A stretch of 64,000 nt of DNA. Source: Blastomussa wellsi. Taxonomy: Eukaryota > Cnidaria > Anthozoa > Scleractinia > Plerogyridae. The stretch is from the NCBI GenBank assembly GCA_947652115.1, contig OX393561.1, positions 41,794,926-41,858,925 on the forward strand, given 5' to 3'. This document shows positions 1-10,201 of the stretch, piece by piece. Under the pieces are notes generated by a model. That model saw only the letters and a list, made by a program, of their open reading frames with translations, ran no database searches and was not told the origin of the DNA. Both the position numbers and the translations under genes were made by a program. Each line of letters begins with the position of its first letter. Position 1 is the first letter of the stretch.

Positions 1-225
1 AAAAATAGGCTTGAGTAAACTGGTCGGCATCAAGTGGTGTCATATTCACAAGGAGCGGTATATAACAGTGCACGACACCCCAATGGGAAACATAACAATA
101 TAGGCAAATTAAAAACCAAAAGAAATACATTTTGGCTTTACATTACTACACTAGAGATTGGTTTAAACAATGTGTGCCATCTTCACAACCAATCAGAATA
201 AAACCTAAACTAATTTGTTACTCAC

Positions 226-1114
226 CTACTGACATTTTCCCATGCTTCTCATAATTATTTGCTTCAAGTTTTGATTGGCTCACAGGATAATCTGTCTGTG
301 CCATTTGTGATTGATCAGAGTAATTACTTTGGAATTGGATTGATTGTACAGTACGACACTCAATTGAAAACTCAATTTGTTGAATGATCATAAGAAATAA
401 CAGTTCTTTAGCTATAAAATAAAAATATTCAAATAGCCTGCAACAATATAATACACCAACATTGATAAATAAGCTTTAATTAATTTAATGATGCAATTCC
501 CTGCAGGTTAGAATGGGGTGGGCGTAACAAGAAAAGGTAGGATGCTACATAATGAGTTAGCCAAAAAACACTGAATATTGTCATTATAAACTTAATTTTA
601 ATAATTCTAGAATAAACTTAACTTAAAAAAATACACACAAAATCTACAAAACCCCCCTTTTAATGATTTCAAATGATTCAAATTTTGGCAAGTCTTAAGC
701 CTAACTTAATAATGTGATACGTACCAAGGAGAAAGTTTTCTTCGCGTCATAGTGACCCTCCGAATGAACTTTACTGACAACCGTCTCAAACTCTTCCACA
801 GGCACAATAATCTTTCCAGTTCTATGGTAAACAAGTACTTCACGGTTAGACTCAGCATCAAATTTGACATCCATCCGCTCAGCCCAGTTTTTAAACTTTT
901 CTCGCCTAGTAAGACCTCCTTTTGGTTTCGGAAAACCCGCCGCTTTCAAATCGGGTCCGCTTGGCCATGGACACTGCCACCGAGGGAGGGTGGCTGCGGA
1001 GCGCGCGCGAATACAATTGAGAAACAGGTCATAGAGAGTCCTCGGTAATGGTCCGGCGTGAGTTCTTCGTTTTATGGGGACCTCTTTTCCACTTTCTGCA
1101 AAAGTTTCCTCCAT
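226..1114 (-). CDS. 5' part of an unidentified gene with an integrase-H2C2-like motif (partial)
   Basis: Two exons read leftward and the gene continues beyond position 1. The first coding exon is 1114-725: ATG at 1114, 130 codons, closed by a good donor GTACGT at 724, phase 0. Its end has H-x3-H spacing followed by a KKTFSL stretch, which resembles the start of the H2C2 zinc-binding module of retroelement integrases; the CxxC half is not visible in this exon. A second open exon is inferred at 358-226, rich in Q/S/N, entered after an AG at 360-359 and closed by donor GTGAGT at 225; it is also entered in phase 0. The polypyrimidine tract of that acceptor is weak, so this exon is less certain. 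It could be a host gene that captured an integrase domain, or simply an unknown host protein. I do not recognise the product. Confidence 0.5.
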
Positions 1115-2000
1115 TTCGTTTTATCACAACCACAAACTCCAATAGACTTGCGCTGAATACTACGAATCAACTTCCCACGTTTCCTGTGCGCACACGCATG
1201 TTATGTCACGTGATAATAGTTCCCGTATGTTCATACTCTTAAAGTTCTTGGGAGCTTGCGGGAGTCCCGGTGAGGAATTTGTTTTTTTATATTTCCCCGA
1301 GTAAGCAGTAGTCGAGGTGCAAAAAAATATTGCTTTTCCCATGCTGTCAAATTGCGTTATTAAGTTTCAGCAGAAGCCTATCACCTAGATCTAGGTGATA
1401 GGCTTCTGGTTTAAGCCAATCAGAGCAGATCACAACTAACCAGATGAGCGAGGATACATCAACCGAATAAGAAAAGAATTTTGATGCTTTTGCGAAATTA
1501 AAGTTTGTGACCATTTTCTAAAGATTTCCGAAGTTTCAACGAATTTTTTTAATGTTTCATTACGAACAAATCAGAATGTTTTCTCGAACTTTTCGTATTA
1601 AAGAGTTTCTTTTAAATATTTCCCAATCTTGCCGACGATCTTCCGAGGACGTTCCGAACGTGTTTTGACTATATGGCGACAACAGTTTTAAGTAAAAAGA
1701 ACAAAGTTGTTTATCATTCAAATTAAAATGTAGTCATCGATACCATGACGCGCAAAATTGGAGTTATCTTCATTATCATCATCATCAATGCTGTTTCCCT
1801 ACTGGGAAATAGGACCTTTGTCGTGTTACCGTCATCCCCGGCTGGATGTACTCACCTTCTGGAGTTCGGCAAGTCGTTGTGCTACTCCCGATCGAGATAA
1901 CGCTGGTATTATAATTTAGGTTGGGCATGGGGCTAATGGAGTTCTCTTACGCGTGTTCAATGACTACGTTTCTGATGCATAAAATTCCTTGAAAACTGTT
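1115..2000. other. Intergenic stretch upstream of the first gene
   Basis: No coding exon is convincing here. The first 200 bases are the probable promoter and 5' UTR of the minus-strand gene at 1114. A 38-bp perfect palindrome lies at 1371-1408. Around 1770-1910 there is a CAT-repeat followed by sequence that looks like the tail of a dispersed repeat, but I cannot name the family. Confidence 0.4.
1371..1408. repeat. 38-bp perfect palindrome
   Basis: The sequence from CAGAAGCCTATCACCTAG through the centre AT to CTAGGTGATAGGCTTCTG equals its own reverse complement at all 38 positions, with no spacer. It can form a cruciform or be a minimal foldback element. It lies about 260 bp upstream of the start of the minus-strand gene at 1114. 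Confidence 0.9.
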
Positions 2001-2004
2001 ATAC

Positions 2005-2283
2005 GACACGACTCAGTGCGCTGGACTCCGGATCGGGCGGTCTGGGTTCTAGCCTCGGCAGGGGTACTGCATTGTGTTCTTGGGCAAGGCAGTTTCATTT
2101 ACTCTTACAGTGCCTCTCTCCACCCAGGGTGTATAAATGGGGACCTGACAATTTACTGCTGGAGGTAACCTTGCGATGGGCCAGCATCCCATCCAGGGGG
2201 GAGAAGAAATACTCTCAGTTGCTTCATGCTAAGGAAACCGAGATAAGCTCCGCGGCAGTATGGGCCAATAGGCTCGACGCAGA

Positions 2284-2314
<31 letters not shown>

Positions 2315-2360
2315 GAATACTGGTGCGATGCTCTACCTGACTGAGCTATGGAGCCTCACA
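2005..2360 (-). mobile_element. tRNA-derived SINE with a conserved core
   Basis: Read on the minus strand, 2357-2285 looks like a tRNA: acceptor GGCTCCA, A-box-like TAGCTCAGTCAGGTAGAG and a B-box GGTTCGAATCCC. The anticodon arm pairs poorly, so it is a promoter head rather than a working tRNA. The body continues to about 2010 with the core I associate with widespread metazoan SINEs (CTGGATGGGATGCTGG, CCATTTATACACC, GGTGGAGAGAGG). It ends in a second B-box-like GAACCC region. Family name and target-site duplication were not established. Confidence 0.75.
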
Positions 2361-2460
2361 TTGGGAGCGAGGTCAATTTATCGAGTTCATATTTTCCCGT
2401 GAAAGTGAAATGACGTAATGCATATGAAATATGATTATTGTTAGCTAAACAAAGAGCTTA

Positions 2461-2575
2461 GGGTTGGATTGGCCACACCGAGGACATCAGGCGAATACAT
2501 AGCCAAGAGGGCCATAGAGTGGAACCCACAAGGGAAGCACTGGAGAGGGAGATAACGCCGGTAGAGCGCCGGAGA
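2461..2575 (+). mobile_element. Fragment of a LINE reverse-transcriptase ORF
   Basis: One frame on the plus strand reads EYIAKRAIEWNPQGK followed by WRGR and a stop. That block is typical of the C-terminal end of jockey/CR1/RTE-type endonuclease-reverse transcriptase polyproteins found in invertebrate genomes. Only about 40 codons are readable and the flanks are not coding, so it is a dead scrap. It is followed directly by a hairpin at 2585-2631. Confidence 0.55.
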
Positions 2576-2584
2576 AAGAATTCA

Positions 2585-2631
2585 AAGAATTTGTAAATCA
2601 CTCGCCCGCGGCTTGTGATTTACAAATTCTT
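2585..2631. repeat. Hairpin with 17-bp perfect arms
   Basis: The arm AAGAATTTGTAAATCAC at 2585-2601 is the exact reverse complement of 2615-2631, with a 13-base GC-rich loop. It lies just after the LINE scrap and may be that element's 3' structure, but this is inference. Confidence 0.8.
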
Positions 2632-4592
2632 CTCGTGTTCTACCAACATCCCAAGTGGTTTATAAGCCTATAAACCATAGTAACTTGTGGTCTATTGCTT
2701 AAATATCTATGAGAGCAGTAAAACGGGAAATACTTTTCCCAAATAATTATTGGGGGAGGGGGGGGGGGGGGCTGAAGCCCTCCAGCCTCCACGGTCCCTG
2801 GTATTGACTCTATACTGTTATCCGAGGTGCATGGGAGCTTGCTATATCGAAAGCTTGTCAGACCCAAATATTATTCTGCACATTACTTCGATTCCTTTTT
2901 GTTTTCGCTTTCAAGGAATTTGACAATCGAGATCGATTGTTCAGGTGTGATCGGTAAAGTAAGTTAAATTGAAATCATTTAGTAATCAGTCAAAGAGAGG
3001 GTTTAGAGTGCTATCTCGTTTTTTAATATCGAATTACTAACAATTCTTCGATAACTTTGTTTGCCTAGCTACTGATTAGTAAATTCTAATTGCAGCAATT
3101 CCGAAAAGCTATTTAATTAAATTTAGTTCTTGCAGATACAAACAACAACAAAAACTAGCGAACCGCATTATGCTTACCTTCTTATGTTAATTCATGTCAA
3201 ACTTACAAAAAGTCGCCAACCTGTGACACTTAGCTTACATGATATTACGTATACTTTACATCAAAAGGCTGGCACCAAAGGCGTTTTTGTGACGCCGGTT
3301 TTCTCGATTTCGACTTTTCTGTTTTCTCCAGGTTTTCCTGTTTTTGTTTTTGCTACCAAGTATATCTGCTTTGTTTCGCTGCTTTTTACACGTGTATTCG
3401 TGGCAGAATAGTCTAAACTGAATGGTATAGAGCGAGTTCCAATTGAGTGTCGTAAAACCAAAACCATTACTTTGGCCAATCGTAAAGAACGGAGACATGT
3501 AAGCCAGTGATCCAATCCAAACTTACAAGTTGCTGACACAAACCGCGGGGAAACGTACGCGTGCGAAAACGATTGGTTTTGGTTTTACTTCGGATTGGTT
3601 GAAAAAGTGGCGCGAAATGTTTAAACCAATCACTGAGCGTTATATAAAACCAAAGCAATTCGCTCACTCAGTTGAAAACCGCTGCAAGCATGTACTAAGT
3701 TAGCTCATACTTCCAAACTCTCTCGAGAGAACAACATTGTGTCACAGATTACATTTGCATCATAATAACACGCACTAAGTACAAACTCCATGGCCTTAAA
3801 AGTGGTAATTTTAAAGTAAAATTACTGAAAATTTCTTATTAAGAGTAACGTAAATATTTTCTGTTGCAACTTGCAAGAATAAGTGATTTCTGTACACGAA
3901 GGGCATCGAAGATCAAATAAGTACTGGGCTGTAAATAGTTTGCTTTGTATAAACGATAACGGTTTGTTGTAATGTCATACGTCTACTGTGAACAAGCCTT
4001 AAAATACTTCCAGTGTATTACAAGTAATGATACTGTTGGACTAATCGTAAATAAGTACAAATTTGACTAATTCTCAATCATTTTCTGACCTCTTTCTGTT
4101 GGGTTTTCAGTATTGAACGTAAAATGAACGAATTCACCACTATTTTTCACCCCCACCCCCTCCGTGGCGTTAGTGGTCATAGTTGGATTGATCCAAATAA
4201 TACGAAACCCATAAAAAATTCAAAAAAATGTAAAAAATGCAACAAGATCTTCGGTTTATGTCTCGTGTATAACGAGAATTTCTATGAAAAGAACCGAACG
4301 CCTACTGTATCTAACGCCGGCGAGTTAAAAATGTCACGTCTGTGTTAAAAATAAAAGGCATATGACGAACATACGTACTTGTTTTTGCTGGTATATATAC
4401 CATTCACTGCAAAAGATGAAGCAACAGTTATTTCTACATAAAGAATCTCACTGGCAGTCTCCGCGGCTCTCGCAAGGGAGATGAATTGAGGGCGCAAAGA
4501 GGCACCTTCGCAAATCCAGGATACCTTTTTATGAGAGTTATTTGTAGCTTCCGCAACATTATTTTCTTGAGCAGTTACTACGTATTTATCAC
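2632..4592. other. Intergenic stretch 3' of the PIK3C2 gene
   Basis: No supported gene. A poly-G tract runs at about 2754-2772. Around 3420-3680 a repeat-like block contains several CCAATC / GATTGG motifs (for example AACGATTGGTTTTGGTTTTA near 3568), which looks like a decayed dispersed element. The 4345-4592 part is the probable 3' UTR of the minus-strand kinase gene. Small open frames here (for example 4124-4348) lack any recognisable feature. Confidence 0.4.
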
Positions 4593-7500
4593 TCAAAGTG
4601 GTTTTCTGATGTCAGTTAGAGTGTACCAGCGAGCCACGGAATTCTTTAACTCGGCTTCCGAAAGATCTATCAACACCCCACCGAGGAACTCATTCTCGCC
4701 AACATAATCGTGATCCAACACAGTCACTTGCAAGTGTCGCTGTCGAACCTCACGCTCTGACGTGCTGTACAACAAGGTTTCGTTGAATGTCGGATTGAGC
4801 GTTTTTCGCGCAATCTTGGTCTTGAGCTTCGTCGCCTTGATGGGATCTGGAAGAAGGTATAATTTAACGTAAGGGTCTGCAAGGGTTGTCGTATTTCTTG
4901 GAGATAGCTCCTTTGCATGCATGACCATAACACGAAGGGCTTCGCGCTCGTGTCGAATCGACAACTTCACTTGCCCTCCAATGGGCCGTTCGCGGTTTCG
5001 TTTCTCTTCGGGGAGTAGGCGAACCGAGAACTTGCTCGCTTCTCGGGTGTCTTGCTGCTGTGGATGAAAGAATGTGTACAGGAGATCAGATTCGGAAATT
5101 TCAGCGGGCATCATCACCAGGTGTCGGATGTAATCGTCGAGCTCGCTTCGTCTCCTTTCGGCAACGACTCGGATCTGAGACCGACCGATGTAGATTTTGC
5201 TCGGAAGCCTTGGCAGGTTGATTTCCGGAAACGCGTCGGTGAGCTTCGTGTGTAGCTCGTGAAAGTGGCTGAACCGGCGAAACACAAAAGACGGTTCTTT
5301 TCCGCCGGTGCGGCAGATATTGACAACGTAAATGTAATATTTCTCAGGATTGTAGCGTTTCTGGAAGTCAACAACTCGCGCTGAATCCACCAAGCCGTCT
5401 GAATCGACTGAATACGTGCCGCGAGCGAACGAAAGAACAGAAGTTGCCTTTGAGCTGGTAGCTGGTGAAAGTCTTAGTTGACTAACGTCTCGGATCTGCG
5501 CCACGTTGTGAATGAAGAAATTAACTTGAGTGAACCAGGAGGAGAGACTGGCATCTATGAGTCTCGTGAAGGCAGCCGTGGCTTCTCCTTCAGAGCAATC
5601 TGGAAGCAAGGAATCCCGGATGTACTTCAAATCAGCGACTTGACTCAAACATGAAATTCCGGAATTCAGCATCAACGACAGCAGATTAAGAAGCAAATTA
5701 GAGTGGCGCCGGATCACATTGAAGGCTTTGCAACAGAGGTCAACAAAGTCCTGAAAACGGCTGCTTGGCTCGTAGCCACCGTTTATAACGAAAGCCATGT
5801 CCGGAGTCAAGACGAAGGGAGTACGATCACGGCGGAAAGACCCGAACATCTGTGCGTTTCCGAGGATCTTGGCGAAATCGATGTGAAAAAGGTGACCACT
5901 TCGCTTGATCATGATGTTATCGTTGTGACGATCGCCGATTCCGAGGACGTAAGTGGCGACGCAATAGCCCGCGCAGGACGCTGTAAAATTCTCCACAGCC
6001 TGCTGGTAGCTTTCGTCGCCAGTGTTGTACTTCTGGATCCATCTTGCTATTGGCTCGTCTTTAAACGATCCTGTTAGGCCCAGCTCGGTGTGGATTTGGC
6101 GAAGTGTGGCCGAGTTTTTAACAATTTCCACCATTCCCATCCCGATATCAGTCGCTACACACTTGTAGGTAACCATCTTCAAATCGATTCCTTCCCTTAA
6201 CCAGATCTTATTCATGATGCCCACAAGTTGCATGACGAGCCTGTCTTGCCTCATGTCGTCGCCGATTTTAAACATGGCATGCACGTCTTCACCAAACGGA
6301 TCAACATTCTTGAAAATAAGTCGCAGTGGCGCAGAGTTCGAGGTGAAATAGCCACATGCTGTTGCGTCAACACCCTTTACTTCGTAACTCGGGCTTATCG
6401 GAAGCCTGACTGTTGTGATAAAGTTGGCCGCAACCACTGCTAGCTCTTGCTGAAGGACGTTCATTCTTGACGAATCTCTAGCGTTCTTGACTTTCTGAGC
6501 CACTTGCGTCAAATCGGAGACAGTTTCGTCCTGACTAGTAAACTCGGACCTCTGCGCGTTTCCACAGATACTGAGCAAGCCACCCAGTATGATCTGAAAT
6601 CGCTGACCGAACTGTGGATCGCTGATCGTGTCTTTCAAGTACCAGAAGAGATAATGCATGACCCGGACACTACCAAGAGCCCGGCGCACGAGAAAGCGAA
6701 CCAAGGAGGAATCGTGGTAGATTTCATACTTCAGTGCCTGGACGAGCTGAGGAAGGTAATCACACAGCTCGTCATCCACAAGTGCCTCCATCCATTCCAT
6801 CGCTGTATCTCTCACACGAGTATCTGGAAAGCTGACCTTGAGCAACTCCATGGCGTCCACCGGTCTCAAAGGGGCCCACGAGGCCAAGAGATTGTAGATT
6901 TCTGGCAGGAATCCGTATTCCCATGATGGCGCTGCAGACAAAATGAGGGGCAACGCTTTTGGAACTGACATGCAGTAGTGGCGGTGTTCCCAAAGCAGTT
7001 CACTCTCCTCTGGCTTCAGCTCGTTAAAAAGATCTTTTTCCAAAATTTGCCTGTACACCTCGGCGGTCGTGGCTTGAGGCTCACATCGATCAGTTTCATC
7101 GCAAGGCAGCCAGCCGTTGGTCTTAAAATCTGGGAACACAATATCAGCCAAATAGCGTTCAAACTCGACCTGCAGAATGACACTCGAGGGATGGAGCAGG
7201 TTTGATGTACAGGTACCAACTGGGTTGGCTGTGTCGTCAGGCCACAACCCGAGAAGCTGCGTTCCTGATACTAAAACGCCCTTGAAATCGAACAGGGGGA
7301 CCGCTACCCAGCCAAGAGGTGTCCTGCCGGTGCTCAAGGTATTCCCTTTGCCAGTTAGCGGAATGCCATAAAGGGTAAAACAGAGGCGAGACTCACGTGG
7401 AAGCTGACGAACTTGAACCTTGAACTGCAACCACTCGTTCCATCTCAGCTGGTCAAAGAAATTTCGGGAAATCTTCCTTTGCTGAGTGACTTCAACAGGA

Positions 7501-9614
7501 CACGACAAGCGCCCTCCATAGTAAATGCCACAGTGAACTTCAAAGCTCTCAAAATCCTGGTTCCATTGCAGAGGAAGTCTGTTCGCACATGCCACATGGA
7601 TGCGGACGTTGTCTGTCATGGCTGTCACCTCTACGGAACCGGCCAGTTTGGGTCTGTCTACCCTGCTGGGAACAAACTCTGTATCGAACGCATCACAGTA
7701 CATCTGAATGAGGAGCAAAACAGCTGACTGCAACTTTGTCAGAGCATCACTCAACTGGGCCTGGTCTGGAACCGTTCCACCAGAGGACTCGGTACTATGA
7801 AGGTTCTTTAAATTATGAACGGCATTAATCACTTGCCCCGTCTCCAGGGTAGCCAGAGTTGCACATATGGCCTTCACAGATTGGATAACGCGGCTTGGCT
7901 CAAAACGTGGCTTACTGTGACTTGTTGTTTCTTCCAGCAACTTGACAAGTTCGTCACTGAATGCTTCCAGGAGCACAGTCAGCCCATACCTGGACACAGC
8001 AGTACTGAAGGGGCAGTCGAAAAACTCTTTGTAGTTCTGGGAGACACTGCCTTCTAGGTCATCCTCCTCAGTTCTAGCCAACTGTCGAGAGACTTGCCAA
8101 CTTTCGAGCAGCACAAGTTCGACCTCACGTCTGAATTTTACACATTCCTGTACATAACCATACTGAATCAGGATGGCATTTGCTTCAAGGTACTCAGAAC
8201 GTCCACAGACTTTAAGCACATAAACTGCAGTTGAGCTCAAGTCAACAAGTTTACTGTTATCTGATAAACAACTCAAGGCAAGTTTGATTATTTTGCTGAT
8301 GCAACTGTGGGCACTGAAGGTAAATTTAAGGGTGTCTTGTCGCTCCTTGGTGTAGATTGCAATACTTGCCTCTGTACTGTTGGGAAATGTCTCGTGATCA
8401 TAAGGTATTGTGGGACTGATCACATGACCTGGGTTTGTTTCTTCATCCCAGCGAAAGCCTGATCGGAGTTCAGTCATCATTTTGCTAAAGGCGGCTGCCT
8501 CTTCATTTCTCTCTTTAGCAACATCAAACAACCCATCTCCATAAAACAGAAACTTTGAATCACGATCACTGCCATGTCTTGTCATTGAGGCACCTGGTGA
8601 TTTCTTGTCAGGGAATGAGGCAGAGATAGGACGCTGCGGGGTCTTAGGGGGAGGTGGCCGAGCAGGAGGAGCAGACTTCCTGTGGGCCACAGGTTGCTTT
8701 TGTGACTGCTGAGATCTTTCGCCAAATTCTTCATCAGGAAATTGCACTTTCAAAGGCCTTGAATCATTAGAATAAGTATTGAATTTGCTAGGACTCTTAG
8801 TTTTCTCAGATGGAAAGAAATCATTGCCTTTTGGCAATTTTTCTGTAGAAAGAATTTCTTCCCTGCTTTCCTTTCTTGAGAATTCTCCAGGATTCCCTTT
8901 CAGCTTTAAAGTGATAGAACCATAAGGGTGCTCTCCACTGGAATTTGATGATGCAGTGCTTCTCACAGAATGGTCTGCACTTTGTATGCACTGGTCGACG
9001 TGTTGACTGTTTAATGTCACATTAAGACTAGAGGTGTAAGATTGTGGACTTTGGGCATTTTGAATTCCTTGTGCTTGTCTACCATTGCAAGCTGTTGAAC
9101 TTTGAAAGTCCACTAATTCAGAGGGGGGTCTAAATAATTTGTGATAATTAGGAAATCCACCTTGAGGGAACTGAGGAATGTTGTTTGGCTTTTTTACTGG
9201 GCTCCTAGGTGGTGATAGCTCATCGCAGGAATGTGATGCTCTCAATCTGCTCTCTTGATTAAACAAACTGCCACGATTTGACTCACTGCCATTTGAAAAA
9301 TCAACCCATTTCAAGTGGTCTCCTCTGCTGTGAAGGCTTAAGTGTGCTAATCGACTTTCCGTTTTAGCAGTTTGCATCTCATGACTGGAACTTTGAAAAC
9401 TGTTTTGATCATTACTTGACTGAGGACCGTCTAAGACACAGAAATTCGGTGACAGCGATCTTGTACTTTCAGTCCCTGAGCGACTTCTCGCTCCTGCGTT
9501 GAATTCTGACGACAAAACCGCCAGCCAAGATATTTCCGACCTTGCGGCCGCGTTGTCTTCTTCATCGGAAGAAAAGGACATCAAATCGTCTAAATTCACT
9601 CTATGTTTTTCCAT
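4593..9614 (-). CDS. PIK3C2: Phosphatidylinositol-4-phosphate 3-kinase, C2-domain (class II PI3K)
   Basis: One uninterrupted reading frame of 1673 codons from the ATG at 9614. The frame is open further upstream but only from a TTG, so the ATG is chosen. By family the enzyme makes PI(3)P and PI(3,4)P2 on endosomal and clathrin-associated membranes. Domains by approximate residue: disordered Ser/Pro-rich N-terminus 1-420 (proline run near 330), Ras-binding domain 425-530, PI3K-type C2 660-800, helical PIK domain 860-1040, kinase 1100-1370, PX 1425-1520, C-terminal C2 1550-1670. The catalytic loop GIGDRHNDNIM, the HIDFAK metal-binding motif and the class II activation loop RRDRTPFVLT are intact. 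The length matches human PIK3C2A (about 1686 residues). The whole frame is intronless, which is unusual for this family. No inactivating change is seen. Alpha versus beta subtype cannot be decided. Confidence 0.96.
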   Translation of the reverse strand: MEKHRVNLDDLMSFSSDEEDNAAARSEISWLAVLSSEFNAGARSRSGTESTRSLSPNFCVLDGPQSSNDQNSFQSSSHEMQTAKTESRLAHLSLHSRGDHLKWVDFSNGSESNRGSLFNQESRLRASHSCDELSPPRSPVKKPNNIPQFPQGGFPNYHKLFRPPSELVDFQSSTACNGRQAQGIQNAQSPQSYTSSLNVTLNSQHVDQCIQSADHSVRSTASSNSSGEHPYGSITLKLKGNPGEFSRKESREEILSTEKLPKGNDFFPSEKTKSPSKFNTYSNDSRPLKVQFPDEEFGERSQQSQKQPVAHRKSAPPARPPPPKTPQRPISASFPDKKSPGASMTRHGSDRDSKFLFYGDGLFDVAKERNEEAAAFSKMMTELRSGFRWDEETNPGHVISPTIPYDHETFPNSTEASIAIYTKERQDTLKFTFSAHSCISKIIKLALSCLSDNSKLVDLSSTAVYVLKVCGRSEYLEANAILIQYGYVQECVKFRREVELVLLESWQVSRQLARTEEDDLEGSVSQNYKEFFDCPFSTAVSRYGLTVLLEAFSDELVKLLEETTSHSKPRFEPSRVIQSVKAICATLATLETGQVINAVHNLKNLHSTESSGGTVPDQAQLSDALTKLQSAVLLLIQMYCDAFDTEFVPSRVDRPKLAGSVEVTAMTDNVRIHVACANRLPLQWNQDFESFEVHCGIYYGGRLSCPVEVTQQRKISRNFFDQLRWNEWLQFKVQVRQLPRESRLCFTLYGIPLTGKGNTLSTGRTPLGWVAVPLFDFKGVLVSGTQLLGLWPDDTANPVGTCTSNLLHPSSVILQVEFERYLADIVFPDFKTNGWLPCDETDRCEPQATTAEVYRQILEKDLFNELKPEESELLWEHRHYCMSVPKALPLILSAAPSWEYGFLPEIYNLLASWAPLRPVDAMELLKVSFPDTRVRDTAMEWMEALVDDELCDYLPQLVQALKYEIYHDSSLVRFLVRRALGSVRVMHYLFWYLKDTISDPQFGQRFQIILGGLLSICGNAQRSEFTSQDETVSDLTQVAQKVKNARDSSRMNVLQQELAVVAANFITTVRLPISPSYEVKGVDATACGYFTSNSAPLRLIFKNVDPFGEDVHAMFKIGDDMRQDRLVMQLVGIMNKIWLREGIDLKMVTYKCVATDIGMGMVEIVKNSATLRQIHTELGLTGSFKDEPIARWIQKYNTGDESYQQAVENFTASCAGYCVATYVLGIGDRHNDNIMIKRSGHLFHIDFAKILGNAQMFGSFRRDRTPFVLTPDMAFVINGGYEPSSRFQDFVDLCCKAFNVIRRHSNLLLNLLSLMLNSGISCLSQVADLKYIRDSLLPDCSEGEATAAFTRLIDASLSSWFTQVNFFIHNVAQIRDVSQLRLSPATSSKATSVLSFARGTYSVDSDGLVDSARVVDFQKRYNPEKYYIYVVNICRTGGKEPSFVFRRFSHFHELHTKLTDAFPEINLPRLPSKIYIGRSQIRVVAERRRSELDDYIRHLVMMPAEISESDLLYTFFHPQQQDTREASKFSVRLLPEEKRNRERPIGGQVKLSIRHEREALRVMVMHAKELSPRNTTTLADPYVKLYLLPDPIKATKLKTKIARKTLNPTFNETLLYSTSEREVRQRHLQVTVLDHDYVGENEFLGGVLIDLSEAELKNSVARWYTLTDIRKPL

Positions 9615-10201
9615 CACAAAAGCCACGACGACAATGCTTGAAAAATTATCCGGCAAAGCTGTCACTTTCAAATAAATTGATTCTCTTGGGAAATATCATG
9701 TATCAATCGATTGTATCTTTTAAAATTAAAATCAGTTGAATTTTTTTAACTCCATCCATTCACGAAAAAGCTTTAGAAACTTTAACTACCACAATAATCA
9801 CAGCATCGATGAATTACCATGAGACCGGAAAACCCTAAAACTTTGTGTGGGCAGCAAGCGACGAACCAAGTTCGAGTTCTTGTACGCTTTTGATCGTCTT
9901 TTCTGCTTAAATTTCCGCTTATTGCAACACAATAACAGAATGCCAAGGTGCCTTCTATGCTTATGGACGTCTCTTGAGTGTCATCAAGCCTTAAAATATT
10001 GCCAAAAACACTGCATTGTAAGTTGTAGTTTCAGAACCTTTCAATATTTTGTATTTATAAACAAGCAATTAACATTACGCAACTGCGCACAAATTTCTGA
10101 ACTAACCGCTGTAACAAAAGGCTCAGAATAAACATGGCGGAGTTGTTTTCAACGACGATTGTTGTTTTCGTTTCCGAATTGAGGGTTTATTTGTGCCTAT
10201 A
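9615..10201. promoter_or_regulatory. Head-to-head intergenic region, candidate bidirectional promoter
   Basis: The 587 bp between the PIK3C2 start (minus, ATG at 9614) and the RRM-GYF gene start (plus, ATG at 10202) must hold both 5' UTRs and promoters. No clear TATA box is placed suitably for either gene. An AACATGGCGG sequence at about 10131 resembles the YY1-type ATGGCGG element common at metazoan promoters; it also contains an upstream ATG. Shared regulation is inference from spacing only. Confidence 0.5.

Noticed and set aside
2285..2357. Possible tRNA gene on the minus strand
   Set aside because: A- and B-boxes are present but the anticodon stem does not pair properly and the sequence continues into a SINE body.
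4124..4348. 74-codon plus-strand frame with a CxxC
   Set aside because: Short, isolated, no homology recognised and no splice sites or context.
4345..4596. Minus-strand frame overlapping the PI3K stop codon
   Set aside because: It lies in the probable 3' UTR and shows no protein features.
9615..9671. Upstream in-frame extension of the PI3K (19 codons)
   Set aside because: It begins with TTG, has no ATG, and the ATG at 9614 opens a normal N-terminus.
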